From assembly GCF_000439375.1 (NCBI RefSeq), contig NZ_ATMI01000019.1, forward strand, positions 1-64,000: a stretch of 64,000 nucleotides of DNA, read 5' to 3'. Source of the DNA: Tatumella saanichensis. GTDB taxonomy: Bacteria > Pseudomonadota > Gammaproteobacteria > Enterobacterales > Enterobacteriaceae. The notes below the pieces were generated by a model. The model saw only the letters and a list, made by a program, of their open reading frames with translations. It was not told where the DNA came from and made no database searches. Both the position numbers and the translations under genes were made by a program. Shown here piece by piece: positions 1 to 11,897 of this stretch (its first letter is position 1; each line of letters opens with the position of its first letter).

Positions 1-466
1 CCGAGTTACGGTGACTCCGGAGCCCTGGTTTTGCGAGAGGACTTGCTGGGCCGCTTTTTAACGATACTCACTCCGTAATCACTTTTTAGAACGTTAATAA
101 CCGCTTCAAAAAACTCAGCTTTTTGATTTGCCAGTTTAAGCTGCTCTTCCAGTTCTCTGATTTTTTGTTCAGGTGTTAGAGGCATGTTTATCGTAGGCAC
201 GGACAGTCTCCTCTTTGAAAGACCTAGAGTCCCGGGGTTCCAGTCAAGCCGGCCGTACTTACGCAACCAGACAAGAACAGTAGAGCGTCCCTGGATACCA
301 TATCGTTGCTGAGCCTGTTTATAGGTCATTTCGCCTTTTTCAACCTGTTCAACAACAGCTACTTTAAAGGATAGAGGATAATCTCGTTGGGTGCGTTTGA
401 ACTCTGTCATCATCACGTTCTCCAGAATTAGAACAGGAACGTGTCAACGCTATTCAGGACGGGTCA
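1..466 (-). mobile_element. IS3-family insertion sequence, 5' part (cut by window edge)
   Basis: The segment holds a complete OrfA reading away from position 466. The matching OrfB would lie before position 1. The outer end, read on the minus strand, begins TGACCCGTCC at about 466. The same terminal bases followed by GTTGACACGTTCC-like sequence recur at the IS remnant near 27020, which helps place this end. The other end and any target duplication are outside the window, so the element's integrity cannot be judged. Confidence 0.75.
6..416 (-). CDS. IS3-family transposase OrfA
   Basis: This is a 136-residue helix-turn-helix protein of the kind that forms the first reading frame of IS3-family elements, where a programmed frameshift normally joins it to OrfB to make the active transposase. 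Residues about 10-60 carry the HTH with the run KGEMTYKQAQQRYGIQGRST. Residues about 85-110 form a leucine-rich coiled coil (PEQKIRELEEQLKLANQKAE) used for multimerisation. The C-terminus is basic. A shorter, decayed relative lies at 26661-26969. The start may be any of three adjacent Met codons. Confidence 0.8.
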   Translation of the reverse strand: MMMTEFKRTQRDYPLSFKVAVVEQVEKGEMTYKQAQQRYGIQGRSTVLVWLRKYGRLDWNPGTLGLSKRRLSVPTINMPLTPEQKIRELEEQLKLANQKAEFFEAVINVLKSDYGVSIVKKRPSKSSRKTRAPESP

Positions 467-473
467 CACACAT

Positions 474-500
474 AAAAAAAGCCCCTTATGGGGCTTTTTA
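474..500 (-). terminator. Rho-independent terminator, roughly symmetric
   Basis: A stem of AAAGCCCC and GGGGCTTT around a short TTAT loop is flanked by an A run on one side and a T run on the other. It lies directly downstream of the small minus-strand gene at 521-757, and its symmetry means it could also stop transcription coming from the IS side. Confidence 0.75.
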
Positions 501-520
501 TTGACCAAAGTCATCAGTGA

Positions 521-757
521 TTACTGGGCGTGTTGCTGCTGTTGGGCTTTTTCTTCAGCGGCTTTCTTTTGTGCTGCTTTTTTCGCCATGTGATGACCAA
601 TAAAGCATCCACCTACCGCACCAATCACGCCATGATGATGAGCCAGGTGACCGGCTACGCCACCTGCAACAGCGCCTTTGATACAACCAGCGGCCATCGC
701 AGTTTGGGAAAGCAGTAAAGTTCCGGCCAGCGCCAGAGCGGAAAGTGTTTTATTCAT
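521..757 (-). CDS. Small exported glycine/histidine-rich protein, unknown function
   Basis: The 78-residue product has a typical signal peptide (MNKTLSALALAGTLLLSQTAMA, cleavage probably after AMA). The mature part of about 56 residues starts with a glycine-zipper-like stretch (AGCIKGAVAGGVAGHLAHH and so on), with two cysteines and five or more histidines, and ends in a Lys/Ala/Gln-rich tail. I chose the Met at 757 because AGGAG lies about eight bases upstream; longer starts lack a ribosome site. Small glycine-zipper periplasmic proteins of this type occur in enterobacteria, but I do not recognise this family. The His and Cys residues could bind metal, which is speculation. Confidence 0.65.
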   Translation of the reverse strand: MNKTLSALALAGTLLLSQTAMAAGCIKGAVAGGVAGHLAHHHGVIGAVGGCFIGHHMAKKAAQKKAAEEKAQQQQHAQ

Positions 758-802
758 AATCATTTCTCCTGTTAATGCAGGCAGAGAGTAACACCCCTGC
801 AC

Positions 803-1179
803 GATTGTACAGCCTGTTAAAGTATTAAAATTCTTATATAACTGTGTCAGAACTCTAACAGTGTAACTGTCCTTTCCGGCTAAAAGTGCAGGGCATCTAT
901 TCGTGTGATAAACCGCTGCAGATCCTAGTTAATGATAGGCTGACTGACGCGCCAATGCTGCTGATTTTCAGCCAGTTCTTTTCGCCACCCTGATTAACAT
1001 GTACCATAACATCCTTAGCAGTATAGCCACTGACAACAACTCCGCTTTTTTTGTACCAAATACAGTCCAAAATGAGGAGTAGCAGTTGTTGGCGTTACTG
1101 CAATTTACTGAATTTAAATAAAAATCAATATTTGCATGTAGCCTTTGGTGTGGGTTACCACTGCAATTAAGGATATGAA
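803..1179 (+). promoter_or_regulatory. thrS upstream and leader region
   Basis: No convincing gene lies here. In E. coli the thrS leader folds into tRNA-Thr-like stem-loops to which ThrRS binds, repressing its own translation. At 1146-1160 there is a small hairpin (TGGT, seven-base loop, ACCA) just before the ribosome site AAGGAT at about 1169-1174, which would fit an anticodon-like operator arm. The match is by position and shape only. A 34-codon GTG frame near 887 has no ribosome site and is not called. Confidence 0.35.
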
Positions 1180-3108
1180 ATGCCAGTTATAACTCTTCCT
1201 GACGGAAGTCAGCGTTCTTTTGACCACGCAGTAAGCGTGATGGATATTGCCCAAGATATCGGCCCGGGTCTGGCAAAAGCCTGTATTGCCGGTCGTGTTA
1301 ACGGCGAGCTGGTGGATGCTGTCGATCCTATTACCGAAGACGCGCAGGTAGCGATTATTACCGCTAAAGATGAAGCAGGGATGGAAATTATTCGTCACTC
1401 CTGCGCTCACCTGCTGGGTCATGCCATCAAGCAGCTGTGGCCGGATACCAAAATGGCCATCGGGCCGGTGATCGATCACGGTTTTTACTATGATGTCGAC
1501 ATGGATCATACCCTGACGCAGGAAGATCTGGAACGGCTCGAAAAACGGATGCACGAGCTGGCTGAGACCAACTACGAGGTCATCAAGAAGAAAGTCAGCT
1601 GGCAAGAAGCACGAGATACCTTTGAAGCCCGTGGCGAGAGCTACAAAATGGCTATCCTTGACGAAAATATCAGCCATGATGACCGTCCAGGACTTTACCA
1701 TCATGAAGAATATGTTGATATGTGCCGCGGTCCGCACGTACCAAACATGCGTTTCTGCCATCATTTCAAATTGCAAAAAACCGCTGGTGCATACTGGCGT
1801 GGCGATAGCAGCAACAAAATGCTGCAGCGTATTTATGGGACGGCCTGGGCCGATAAAAAGCAGCTGGCCGCTTATTTGAAACGCTTGGAAGAAGCGGCTA
1901 AGCGTGATCACCGTAAAATCGGTAAGCAGCTTGACTTGTACCATATGCAGGAAGAAGCGCCAGGCATGGTATTCTGGCACAATGACGGCTGGACCATTTT
2001 CCGTGAACTGGAAGTCTTTGTCCGCACTAAGCTAAAAGAGTACCAGTACCAGGAAGTGAAAGGTCCGTTTATGATGGACCGAGTGCTGTGGGAAAAAACT
2101 GGGCACTGGGAAAACTACAAAGAGGCAATGTTCACCACCTCCTCCGAGAACCGTGAATACTGCATCAAGCCTATGAACTGCCCGGGCCACGTACAGATCT
2201 TCAATCAGGGTCTGAAGTCTTACCGTGACCTGCCGCTGCGGATGGCAGAGTTCGGCAGCTGTCACCGTAACGAGCCATCAGGGGCGCTACATGGTCTTAT
2301 GCGCGTGCGCGGCTTTACCCAGGATGATGCGCATATCTTCTGCACCGAAGATCAAATTCTGGATGAAGTGAACAGCTGTATCCGTATGATCTATGATATG
2401 TACGGTACCTTCGGCTTCGAGAAAATCGTCGTTAAGCTGTCAACCCGTCCGGAAAAACGTATCGGTAGCGATGAGCTGTGGGATCGTGCTGAGCAAAACT
2501 TGGCAGAGGCACTGAACGCTAACGGTATTGAATTTGAATACCAGCCGGGAGAAGGGGCGTTCTACGGTCCTAAAATTGAATTTACTTTATATGATTGTCT
2601 GGATCGTGCCTGGCAGTGTGGTACAGTACAGCTCGATTTCTCATTACCGGGCCGTCTGGATGCCACCTATGTGGGCGAAAACAACGAACGTCAGACTCCG
2701 GTAATGATCCACCGCGCCATTCTGGGCTCTGTGGAGCGCTTTATCGGTATCCTGACCGAAGAATACGCGGGCTTCTTCCCAAGCTGGCTGGCACCGCTGC
2801 AGGTTGTTGTGATGAATATCACAGATAATCAGGCGGATTATGTCAACGAATTGACCCGGAAATTACAAAAAGCTGGTATTCGTGTAAAAGCGGACTTGAG
2901 AAACGAGAAGATTGGCTTTAAAATTCGTGAACACACATTACGTCGCGTTCCCTATATGCTGGTCTGTGGTGAGAAAGAAGTGGAGGCCGGTAAAGTTGCC
3001 GTGCGTACCCGCCGCGGAAAAGATTTAGGTTCAATGGATGTCGATGTATTTATAGATGCTCTGCAACAGGAAATTAGTAGCAGAAATCTTAATCAATTGG
3101 AGGAGTAA
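1180..3108 (+). CDS. thrS: Threonine--tRNA ligase
   Basis: ThrRS charges tRNA-Thr in the cytoplasm. The 642-residue length equals the E. coli enzyme and the sequence is nearly collinear. Domains in order are the N-terminal TGS-like domain (about 1-60), the editing domain with the [12 protein letters not shown] zinc-type motif (about 73-84) and MCRGPHVP near 182, the class II catalytic core with MNCPGHV at about 332-338 and [11 protein letters not shown] after it, and the C-terminal anticodon-binding domain from about 540. It opens the translation operon. Its stop TAA lies four bases before the infC start codon, so the two genes are closely coupled. Confidence 0.98.
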   Translation: MPVITLPDGSQRSFDHAVSVMDIAQDIGPGLAKACIAGRVNGELVDAVDPITEDAQVAIITAKDEAGMEIIRHSCAHLLGHAIKQLWPDTKMAIGPVIDHGFYYDVDMDHTLTQEDLERLEKRMHELAETNYEVIKKKVSWQEARDTFEARGESYKMAILDENISHDDRPGLYHHEEYVDMCRGPHVPNMRFCHHFKLQKTAGAYWRGDSSNKMLQRIYGTAWADKKQLAAYLKRLEEAAKRDHRKIGKQLDLYHMQEEAPGMVFWHNDGWTIFRELEVFVRTKLKEYQYQEVKGPFMMDRVLWEKTGHWENYKEAMFTTSSENREYCIKPMNCPGHVQIFNQGLKSYRDLPLRMAEFGSCHRNEPSGALHGLMRVRGFTQDDAHIFCTEDQILDEVNSCIRMIYDMYGTFGFEKIVVKLSTRPEKRIGSDELWDRAEQNLAEALNANGIEFEYQPGEGAFYGPKIEFTLYDCLDRAWQCGTVQLDFSLPGRLDATYVGENNERQTPVMIHRAILGSVERFIGILTEEYAGFFPSWLAPLQVVVMNITDNQADYVNELTRKLQKAGIRVKADLRNEKIGFKIREHTLRRVPYMLVCGEKEVEAGKVAVRTRRGKDLGSMDVDVFIDALQQEISSRNLNQLEE

Positions 3109-3651
<543 letters not shown>

Positions 3652-3671
3652 TAGGCCTTCAAGTAATTTGA

Positions 3672-3696
3672 CCGCTCAACCCATCGGGTAGGGCGG
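3672..3696 (+). promoter_or_regulatory. infC-rpmI intercistronic hairpin, probable L20 control site
   Basis: CCGCTCAACCC and GGGTAGGGCGG form an imperfect hairpin around ATC, about 55 bases before rpmI. In E. coli, ribosomal protein L20 represses rpmI-rplT translation by binding RNA structures in this leader, including a pseudoknot. The position fits, but the long-range pseudoknot partner was not worked out. Confidence 0.5.
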
Positions 3697-3726
3697 TTGA
3701 ATTCGCCTATTGGTTCATTTTATTAA

Positions 3727-3948
<222 letters not shown>

Positions 3949-3974
3949 GTTAACTTTTTTTTCACAGAATATAA

Positions 3975-4346
<372 letters not shown>

Positions 4347-4354
4347 GTCAGATG

Positions 4355-4380
4355 AAAAAGGGAGCTTGCTCCCTTTTTTA
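4355..4380 (+). terminator. Rho-independent terminator after rplT
   Basis: The stem AAAAAGGGAGC/GCTCCCTTTTT closes a short TT loop and runs into a T tract. It separates the infC-rplT unit from the pheM leader, though in E. coli some transcripts continue. Confidence 0.85.
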
Positions 4381-4464
4381 TTCTGCAATCAAAGGCTAAC
4401 GCGTTGACAGTTATCTGTTATCATAGCAACTGGCTTCCATATCAACCATTAAGGTAACGCAAGT

Positions 4465-4509
4465 TTGAATACTGCTATTTTCCGTTTCTTTTTTTACTTT
4501 AGCACCTGA
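4465..4509 (+). CDS. pheM: pheST operon leader peptide, TTG start
   Basis: The 14-residue peptide reads (M)[13 protein letters not shown], with five phenylalanines, almost identical to the E. coli PheM leader ([14 protein letters not shown]). Ribosome stalling at the Phe codons when charged tRNA-Phe is scarce prevents formation of the terminator at 4557 and lets transcription enter pheST. The start codon here is TTG, with AAGGT nine bases upstream. It is too short for routine gene calling. Confidence 0.93.
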   Translation: [14 protein letters not shown]

Positions 4510-4556
4510 TCTCCGGGGGCTTTTGCGCAGCAGAAAAGAAACGAAAAATCGCGCTG

Positions 4557-4583
4557 AAAGCCTCCCTGGTGGAGGCTTTTTTG
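4557..4583 (+). terminator. pheST attenuator terminator
   Basis: The hairpin GAAAGCCTCC/GGAGGCTTTTTT follows the pheM stop by about 50 bases and ends in a T run. Its position after a Phe-rich leader peptide is that of the E. coli pheST attenuator. A competing antiterminator pairing upstream is expected but was not folded. Confidence 0.88.
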
Positions 4584-4638
4584 TTTTCTGGCGATACAGA
4601 CCCGGGGTCACCCGGGATAAGAACATAACCGAGACTAA

Positions 4639-5640
<1,002 letters not shown>

Positions 5641-5654
5641 GGGCAGGTTATCCA

Positions 5655-8042
5655 ATGAAATTCAGTGAACTCTGGTTACGTGAATGGGTAAATCCGGCCC
5701 TGAACAGTGAAGAACTCTCCGGACAGATCACCATGGCGGGCCTGGAAGTGGACGATGTGACCCCGGTTGCTGGTGCTTTTACTGGCGTTGTTGTCGGTGA
5801 GGTCGTCGAGTGCGGTCAGCATCCCAATGCTGACAAACTCCGAGTCACTAAAGTCAATGTCGGCGGTGAACGTCTGCTGGATATCGTCTGTGGTGCACCG
5901 AATTGCCGTCAAGGCTTGAAAGTGGCGGTGGCCACTGTCGGCGCAGTGCTGCCAGGCGATTTCAAAATTAAAGCTGCCAAACTGCGCGGTGAGCCATCTG
6001 AAGGGATGTTGTGCTCTTTCTCTGAGTTAGGCATCAATGTCGAATCAGAAGGGATCATGGAATTACCGGCTGCTGCCGTACCGGGGACCGATTTCCGTCA
6101 GTTCCTGAAACTCGACGACAACACCATAGAAATCAGTGTCACCCCGAACCGTGCAGACTGCCTGAGTATTCAGGGGGTGGCCCGTGATGTGGCAGTGCTC
6201 AATGGTCTGTCCCTGACAGTTCCACCTTGTGAAGCAGTGGCGGCGGGTAGTGACAAAACCTTCCCGATTGAGGTGCAAGCGACAGAAGCTTGTCCACGTT
6301 ATCTGGGCCGTGTGGTTACCGGCATTGATGTCACGGTAGCTACCCCACTGTGGATGACCGAAAAACTGCGCCGCTGTGGTATACGTTCTGTTGATGCGGT
6401 GGTGGATATCACCAACTATGTGCTGATGGAGTTGGGTCAGCCAATGCATGCCTTTGACCTGGATCGTCTGGATCAGGGGATTGTGGTGCGTCAGGCCGTA
6501 GAAGGGGAAAAACTGACCCTGCTGGACGGCAACGAAGTGACCCTGACCGCCGATACTCTGGTCATTGCGGATCAACACAAGCCACTGGCGATGGCCGGTA
6601 TCTTTGGCGGAGCAGACTCTGGCGTCAGTAACACCACCACCAATATTCTGTTTGAATGTGCCTACTTCGCACCGTTAGCCATTACCGGACGTGCTCGCCG
6701 TTACGGTCTGCATACCGATGCGTCGCACCGTTACGAGCGCGGTGTTGACTCTACCTTGCAGTATCGAGCTATCGAACGTGCTACCGCACTGTTACTTGAA
6801 ATCTGTGGCGGTGTTGCCGGCCCAGTGATTGATCGTACCAGTGAAGCTGACCTGCCAGCACCGGCCACTATTACCCTGCGTCGTAGCAAGTTAGATCGTC
6901 TGATCGGCCATCATATTGAGGATGCGCAAGTCACGGATATTCTGACCCGTCTGGGCTGTGACGTGACTACCGCGCCAGACCAGTGGACAGCGACCGCACC
7001 AGGCTGGCGTTTCGATATGGAAATTGAAGAAGATCTGGTGGAAGAAGTTGCCCGTATTTACGGTTACAACAACATTCCTGATGTACCGGTACGTGCAGAT
7101 CTGGTCATGCCAGCTCACCGTGAAGCAAACCTGCCTCTGTCCCGCGTCAAAGCGTTGCTGGTCGATAAAGGCTATCAGGAAGCCATCACTTACAGCTTTG
7201 TTGACCCGAAAATTCAGGCTCTGGTCCATCCAAGTGAAGAAGCGCTGACTTTGCCGAACCCGATCTCCGTTGATATGTCGGCGATGCGCTTATCGCTGCT
7301 CACGGGTCTGCTGGGCGCGGTTGTGTATAACCAGAACCGTCAGCAGGGTCGTGTGCGTCTGTTTGAAAGTGGTCTGCGTTTTGTGCCGGATGCTAATGCC
7401 GAACTGGGTATCCGCCAGCAACTGATGTTAGCGGGTGTCATCACCGGTACCCGTGTCGAAGAGCACTGGGATCAGGAACGTGCCAGCGTTGACTTCTTTG
7501 ACATGAAAGGTGATCTGGAAGCACTGCTGGACCTAACTGGTAAAGCGGAGCAGATTGATTTCCGTGCAGAGCAACATTCTGCCCTGCATCCGGGCCAAAG
7601 TGCTGGAATTTATTTGCAGGATCAATATATTGGTTTTATTGGCGTAATTCACCCAGAACTAGAACGTAAGCTTGACCTGAACGGCCGGACAGTGGTATTT
7701 GAATTGCTATGGGATAAGGTTGCAGATCGCCTGCTACCTGCTGCGAAAGAGGTTTCTCGCTTCCCGGCTAACCGTCGCGACATTGCTGTGGTGGTCGCTG
7801 AAAGCGTTCCTTCAGCAGATGTGATTGCAGAGTGTAAGAAAGTTGGCGTAAATCAGATAGTTGGCGTAAACTTGTTTGACGTGTACCGCGGTAAGGGTGT
7901 GAGTGAGGGCTATAAGAGCCTTGCAATCAGCCTGATTTTGCAGGATACCAGCCGGACACTCGAAGAAGAGGAAATTGCCGCCACTGTAGCCAACTGTGTT
8001 GCGGCATTAAAAGAGCGATTCCAGGCAACCTTGAGGGATTGA
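5655..8042 (+). CDS. pheT: Phenylalanine--tRNA ligase beta subunit
   Basis: The beta subunit supplies tRNA binding and editing of mischarged Tyr-tRNA-Phe. At 795 residues it equals the E. coli subunit. It has an N-terminal OB-fold tRNA-binding domain (about 39-148), the B3/B4 editing domain (about 210-360), the B5 domain, a catalytic-like core and a C-terminal anticodon-binding (FDX-ACB) domain from about 700 ([14 protein letters not shown]). It is 14 bases after pheS and four bases before ihfA, so the three genes form one transcript. Confidence 0.98.
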   Translation: MKFSELWLREWVNPALNSEELSGQITMAGLEVDDVTPVAGAFTGVVVGEVVECGQHPNADKLRVTKVNVGGERLLDIVCGAPNCRQGLKVAVATVGAVLPGDFKIKAAKLRGEPSEGMLCSFSELGINVESEGIMELPAAAVPGTDFRQFLKLDDNTIEISVTPNRADCLSIQGVARDVAVLNGLSLTVPPCEAVAAGSDKTFPIEVQATEACPRYLGRVVTGIDVTVATPLWMTEKLRRCGIRSVDAVVDITNYVLMELGQPMHAFDLDRLDQGIVVRQAVEGEKLTLLDGNEVTLTADTLVIADQHKPLAMAGIFGGADSGVSNTTTNILFECAYFAPLAITGRARRYGLHTDASHRYERGVDSTLQYRAIERATALLLEICGGVAGPVIDRTSEADLPAPATITLRRSKLDRLIGHHIEDAQVTDILTRLGCDVTTAPDQWTATAPGWRFDMEIEEDLVEEVARIYGYNNIPDVPVRADLVMPAHREANLPLSRVKALLVDKGYQEAITYSFVDPKIQALVHPSEEALTLPNPISVDMSAMRLSLLTGLLGAVVYNQNRQQGRVRLFESGLRFVPDANAELGIRQQLMLAGVITGTRVEEHWDQERASVDFFDMKGDLEALLDLTGKAEQIDFRAEQHSALHPGQSAGIYLQDQYIGFIGVIHPELERKLDLNGRTVVFELLWDKVADRLLPAAKEVSRFPANRRDIAVVVAESVPSADVIAECKKVGVNQIVGVNLFDVYRGKGVSEGYKSLAISLILQDTSRTLEEEEIAATVANCVAALKERFQATLRD

Positions 8043-8046
8043 ACCT

Positions 8047-8346
8047 ATGGCGCTTACAAAAGCTGAAATGTCAGAGTATCTGTTTGAAAAGCTGGGTCTA
8101 AGCAAGCGAGATGCGAAAGATCTGGTGGAACTGTTTTTTGAAGAAGTCCGTAGGGCGCTGGAAAATGGTGAGCAGGTAAAACTGTCCGGGTTTGGCAATT
8201 TCGACTTACGGGATAAAAATCAACGGCCCGGGCGCAACCCGAAAACCGGTGAAGATATTCCGATTACTGCTCGTCGGGTGGTGACGTTCCGCCCAGGGCA
8301 GAAATTAAAGAGTCGTGTAGAAAATGCCGCGCCTAAAAAAAGCTGA
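8047..8346 (+). CDS. ihfA: Integration host factor subunit alpha
   Basis: IHF-alpha pairs with IHF-beta to bend DNA sharply at specific sites in replication, recombination and transcription. The 99-residue length and sequence match E. coli HimA, with the DNA-binding beta-arm around [20 protein letters not shown] (about 59-78), where the conserved proline intercalates. Its place behind pheT is the conserved enterobacterial arrangement. A terminator follows. Confidence 0.98.
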   Translation: MALTKAEMSEYLFEKLGLSKRDAKDLVELFFEEVRRALENGEQVKLSGFGNFDLRDKNQRPGRNPKTGEDIPITARRVVTFRPGQKLKSRVENAAPKKS

Positions 8347-8367
8347 TATTACTGCTCGTGTAATGTG

Positions 8368-8395
8368 AAAAAGGCCGCTCAGCGGCCTTTTTTTT
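8368..8395 (+). terminator. Rho-independent terminator after ihfA
   Basis: AAAAAGGCCGCT and AGCGGCCTTTTT form a strong GC-rich stem followed by a run of eight Ts. It ends the pheST-ihfA transcript. Confidence 0.9.
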
Positions 8396-8598
8396 ATGCT
8401 CGAGATTAAAATGTTACGCTTTCAGTGCTGGAAAAATGGGTTATCCGCAGCGGGTTTCTCTGTAATGGCCCTCATAGAAGGCACGCAAGGAAGTTGCCAA
8501 ACTGCGCAGATTATGGCATCAATTTGCAGTGGATCTGCTTGCCAGCGGCAGGTATCCGCCCCAACATCCGCGTAATCTGTGACTCAGGGAGCAGGGCA

Positions 8599-9060
8599 AT
8601 GGTAAGGATAGCAGTGGCACTTCTGATTTTGTTACTGGCAGGTTGCAGTTCTCGGGCACCCGCGCCGGATGCCCGCTTATCCGATTCAGCCAAAGTCCGT
8701 ACAGTGCTTAATTATCAATTGAACGAGTGGCGCGGCACTCCATACCGTTTCGGCGGACTCAGTCGCCGAGGCGTCGATTGTTCAGGCTTCGTTTATCGCA
8801 CCTTCCGTGACCGTTTTGGCATCCTATTACCCCGAACCACCGAGAAACAGAGTGAAGTCGGCACCCGCATCAAAAAAAGTGAACTGTTACCGGGTGACTT
8901 GGTATTCTTCAAAACCAGCTGGGGCGGTGACGGCCTGCATGTCGGTATCTATGACCGCAATAATCAGTTTATTCATGCCTCCACCAGCCGTGGCGTGATG
9001 CGCTCCTCATTGAACAATGTCTACTGGCGCAAGGTGTTTTGGCAGGCACGGCGACTGTGA
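8599..9060 (+). CDS. nlpC: NlpC/P60-family lipoprotein, probable peptidoglycan hydrolase
   Basis: The 153-residue protein starts with a lipoprotein signal (VALLILLLAGC, lipobox cysteine at about residue 16) and continues as an NlpC/P60 cysteine peptidase. The catalytic Cys is in RGVDCSGFVY, the His in GLHVGIYD, and the third polar residue in FIHAS. It matches E. coli NlpC (154 residues) closely to the end (NNVYWRKVFWQARRL). The Met at 8599 is chosen because only it gives a signal peptide. In E. coli, btuCED lies between ihfA and nlpC; those genes are absent here. Confidence 0.93.
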   Translation: MVRIAVALLILLLAGCSSRAPAPDARLSDSAKVRTVLNYQLNEWRGTPYRFGGLSRRGVDCSGFVYRTFRDRFGILLPRTTEKQSEVGTRIKKSELLPGDLVFFKTSWGGDGLHVGIYDRNNQFIHASTSRGVMRSSLNNVYWRKVFWQARRL

Positions 9061-9154
9061 TCCTTTACGGTATGGCCTATTAAGTTGCTCACAGGCAGGG
9101 TAAACTGCCCCGAACAGCCCACCAGAACGCTGTTCAGACACCTGCGGAGTTGCT

Positions 9155-10594
9155 ATGCGCTTTACCAATACTTGGTTTAATGAACTGCCTGAAATGTATC
9201 AGTCAGTAACCCCTACGCCCCTGCAAAATGGGCGCCTGCTGTATCATAACGCCCCTCTTAGCCAGCAATTACAGTTGGATCCGCAACTGTTCGAAGGACA
9301 AGGGCATCCGCTGTTCAGTGGTGGCGAGCTTCTTGCCGACATGCAACCGCTGGCCCAGGTGTACAGTGGGCACCAATTCGGTGTCTGGGCGGGGCAGTTG
9401 GGCGACGGACGGGGACTATTGCTCGGCGAGCAATCCCTCAGCGATGGCGGTAAAGTGGACTGGCATTTAAAAGGTGCCGGCTTGACCCCCTATTCGCGCA
9501 GCGGTGATGGTCGGGCAGTGATCCGTTCTACCGTCAGGGAGTTTCTGGCCTCCGAAGCGCTACATGGGCTGGGAATTCCCACCACTCGGGCGTTAACCCT
9601 TGCCATCAGCGACGAGCCGGTGCGGCGTGAACAGACTGAACGCGGCGCTATGCTGGTGCGTATTGCGGACAGTCATCTGCGCTTTGGACATTTTGAGCAC
9701 TTCTTCTATCGCAATCAGCCAGACCAGGTTAAACAACTGGCAGATTATGCTATTCGCCATCATTGGCCTGAGTTGGCCGAGCAGGCTGACCGCTATCAAC
9801 TGTGGTTTGCCGACATCGTTCGGCGTACTGCGCGGCTGATTGGCTTGTGGCAGAGCGTTGGCTTCGCCCACGGAGTGATGAATACCGATAATATGTCGCT
9901 GCTCGGTCTGACCCTTGACTACGGCCCCTATGGTTTTCTCGACAAGTATGCGCCGAGCTTTATCTGCAACCACAGTGATTATCAAGGGCGCTACAGCTTC
10001 GAACATCAACCCTCAGCGGGGCTGTGGAACCTCCACCGTTTGGCTCATGCCTTGTCACCATTAATGGACACTGAGCAGCTTAAACAGGCGCTGTCAGGCT
10101 ATGAAAGCGAGCTGATGAACACTTGGGGACAACAGATGCGCGGGAAACTCGGTCTGTTTACTGCGACAGAGCAGGATAATGATTTGCTGAGTGAATTGTT
10201 AGCTCTGATGGCTGCTGAGGGCAGCGATTATACCCGTACTTTCCGACTGCTCAGCGAGACTGAACAACACCAAGCACAGTCACCTCTACGCGATGAGTTT
10301 ATCGATAGAGCGGCCTTTGATCACTGGTTCAGCAAATACCGCCAGCGACTGGTACAGGAGCAGGTCAGTGACTCGAAACGGCGTGACCGTATGCAGGGGA
10401 TTAACCCTGTCGTGGTCCTGCGTAATTACCTAGCCCAAGAGGCGATCAACGGAGCAGAGCAGGGGGATCCACAGCGGCTGGCAGAACTGCACCAAGCGCT
10501 GCGAAACCCCTATCAGCTGGCCGCTGACCACCAATCTCTATTTAACCGCCCTCCAGAGTGGAGTCAATCACTGGAAATCAGTTGCTCAAGTTAA
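9155..10594 (+). CDS. selO: Protein adenylyltransferase SelO
   Basis: SelO (YdiU) is a kinase-fold protein that transfers AMP to hydroxyl side chains of proteins, linked to redox homeostasis. The 479 residues match the family length. The flipped-ATP nucleotide site is seen in [21 protein letters not shown] (about 107-127) and the metal-binding NTDN with the DYGPYGF motif near 244-263. The C-terminus ends CSS; in many eukaryotes a selenocysteine sits here. GGAG precedes the ATG. It converges on aroH, with eight bases between stop codons. Confidence 0.95.
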   Translation: MRFTNTWFNELPEMYQSVTPTPLQNGRLLYHNAPLSQQLQLDPQLFEGQGHPLFSGGELLADMQPLAQVYSGHQFGVWAGQLGDGRGLLLGEQSLSDGGKVDWHLKGAGLTPYSRSGDGRAVIRSTVREFLASEALHGLGIPTTRALTLAISDEPVRREQTERGAMLVRIADSHLRFGHFEHFFYRNQPDQVKQLADYAIRHHWPELAEQADRYQLWFADIVRRTARLIGLWQSVGFAHGVMNTDNMSLLGLTLDYGPYGFLDKYAPSFICNHSDYQGRYSFEHQPSAGLWNLHRLAHALSPLMDTEQLKQALSGYESELMNTWGQQMRGKLGLFTATEQDNDLLSELLALMAAEGSDYTRTFRLLSETEQHQAQSPLRDEFIDRAAFDHWFSKYRQRLVQEQVSDSKRRDRMQGINPVVVLRNYLAQEAINGAEQGDPQRLAELHQALRNPYQLAADHQSLFNRPPEWSQSLEISCSS

Positions 10595-10602
10595 GTTATC
10601 CG

Positions 10603-11649
10603 TTAGCGTACTGACTCTACTGCCTCAGCCAAAAGAGCCAGCAACATTTCGCTGTCCTGCCAGCTGAGGCAGGGGTCAGTGATAGACTGCCCATAACGCA
10701 GAGGTTGTCCGGGGACCACGTCCTGACGGCCTTCCTCAATAAAGCTTTCAACCATCACACCGGCAATGGCGTGCTCACCGTTGCGGATCTGTGCAGCCAC
10801 ATCCTCAGCCACCTGCAATTGCCGGCGATGTTGCTTCTGACAATTAGCATGACTGAAATCGACTACCAATCTAGGAGACAGTCCAGCCGCTTGTAACTGT
10901 TCACGGCTGGCCTGAACATGTGGCTGGCTGTAGTTAGGCTGCTGACCGCCACGCAGAATAATATGTCCATCAGGGTTACCGCTGGTCTGATAGATGGTCA
11001 TTTGTCCCTGTTTATCGGGGGATAAGAACATATGTGAAGCCTGTGCAGCCCTTACCGCATCGATAGCAATACGGATATTACCGTCAGTCCCGTTCTTAAA
11101 GCCCACCGGACAAGAGAGCGCAGAAGCCATCTCACGATGGATTTGGCTCTCGGTAGTACGGGCACCAATGGCCCCCCAACTGATCAGGTCCGCCATATAC
11201 TGGCCGTTAACCATATCGAGGAATTCGGTCGCAGTTGGCATGCCCAGCGCATTAATATCCAGCAATAATTGGCGGGCAATGGCAAGTCCTTGATTGATGT
11301 TGTAGCTGCCGTCTAAGCCTGGATCATTGATAAGTCCTTTCCAGCCGGTAATGGTTCGGGGTTTTTCAAAATAGGTACGCATCACAATCTCAAGCGGCCC
11401 CTGATAACGTTCACGCAACCTGTTCAATCGTTGTGCATAGTCAAGAGCAGACTGTGGGTGGTGCAACGAACAAGGTCCGATTACCACTAGCAGGCGACGG
11501 TCCAAGCCCTGGAGGATGCGGCTGATACGCTGGCGGGTGGCAAGGATAGTGTGACTGATGGTGTCACTGACCGGAAACTGTTGCATTAACGTGGCTGGAG
11601 CGACCAGCGGCGCAACTGGGCGGGTGCGTAATTCATCGGTTTTAGTCAT
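10603..11649 (-). CDS. aroH: 3-deoxy-7-phosphoheptulonate (DAHP) synthase, AroH type
   Basis: DAHP synthase condenses phosphoenolpyruvate and erythrose 4-phosphate in the first step of the shikimate pathway. The 348-residue product has the type I signature VVIGPCSLHHPQSALDYA, the metal-binding and catalytic blocks MRTYFEKPRT and GARTTESQIHREMASALSCPVGFKNGTDG, and DFSHANCQKQHRRQL. The start MTKTDELRT aligns with E. coli AroH (MNRTDELRT); an in-frame Met ten codons upstream is less likely. I call AroH from similarity and its place beside selO. I saw no clear TrpR operator, so tryptophan regulation is not shown. Confidence 0.9.
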   Translation of the reverse strand: MTKTDELRTRPVAPLVAPATLMQQFPVSDTISHTILATRQRISRILQGLDRRLLVVIGPCSLHHPQSALDYAQRLNRLRERYQGPLEIVMRTYFEKPRTITGWKGLINDPGLDGSYNINQGLAIARQLLLDINALGMPTATEFLDMVNGQYMADLISWGAIGARTTESQIHREMASALSCPVGFKNGTDGNIRIAIDAVRAAQASHMFLSPDKQGQMTIYQTSGNPDGHIILRGGQQPNYSQPHVQASREQLQAAGLSPRLVVDFSHANCQKQHRRQLQVAEDVAAQIRNGEHAIAGVMVESFIEEGRQDVVPGQPLRYGQSITDPCLSWQDSEMLLALLAEAVESVR

Positions 11650-11774
11650 AGTGGTCTCGGAGTCTGCTTTCAGCGGCACAATGCCGGAAAGATATGGACA
11701 TCAGAGTAGCGAAACCGATGATCTTTTCAACTGTTAGACGTAAAGCCTAGGATGAGGATCAACCTTAAACGGAC

Positions 11775-11856
11775 AAAAAAAAGCCCCTCGGAAGGGGGCA
11801 AAGACTACACACAGCAATAAGGGGGTAATAGCTAATGCCGGAGAGGAAATGATAGA
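11775..11856 (-). ncRNA. rprA: RprA small regulatory RNA homologue
   Basis: RprA is an Hfq-binding small RNA that activates rpoS translation in E. coli, where it lies next to ydiK as here. The 22-base block at 11796-11817 is identical, as I recall it, to the E. coli 3' region up to the first terminator strand. It is followed by a GCCCC/GGGGC terminator and eight Ts ending near 11775. A possible promoter reads TACAGA, 17 bases, ATTAAT (minus strand, -10 at 11862-11867), putting the 5' end near 11856. The 5' half differs from E. coli, so target pairing may differ. Confidence 0.82.
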
Positions 11857-11880
11857 GTCAGATTAATGTTAAATTTGTAG

Positions 11881-11897
11881 TAAATCTGTAAGATTTA
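11881..11897. promoter_or_regulatory. Palindrome at the rprA promoter, candidate RcsB-type site
   Basis: TAAATCTGTAAGATTTA is a perfect inverted repeat with seven-base arms and a three-base spacer. It overlaps the proposed -35 region of rprA. In E. coli, rprA is activated by RcsB from a site near -35. The position fits an activator, but I could not verify a match to the RcsB consensus. Confidence 0.4.

Noticed and set aside
887..994. A 34-codon GTG frame in the thrS upstream region
   Set aside because: There is no ribosome site and no known leader peptide at this place; chance opening is likely.
1114..1980. A 288-codon minus-strand frame opposite thrS
   Set aside because: It lies entirely antisense to a well-identified gene, with no ribosome site and no familiar sequence.
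11650..11774. A TrpR operator before aroH
   Set aside because: No sequence close to the GTACTAGTTAACTAGTAC-type operator was found, so regulation by tryptophan is not claimed.
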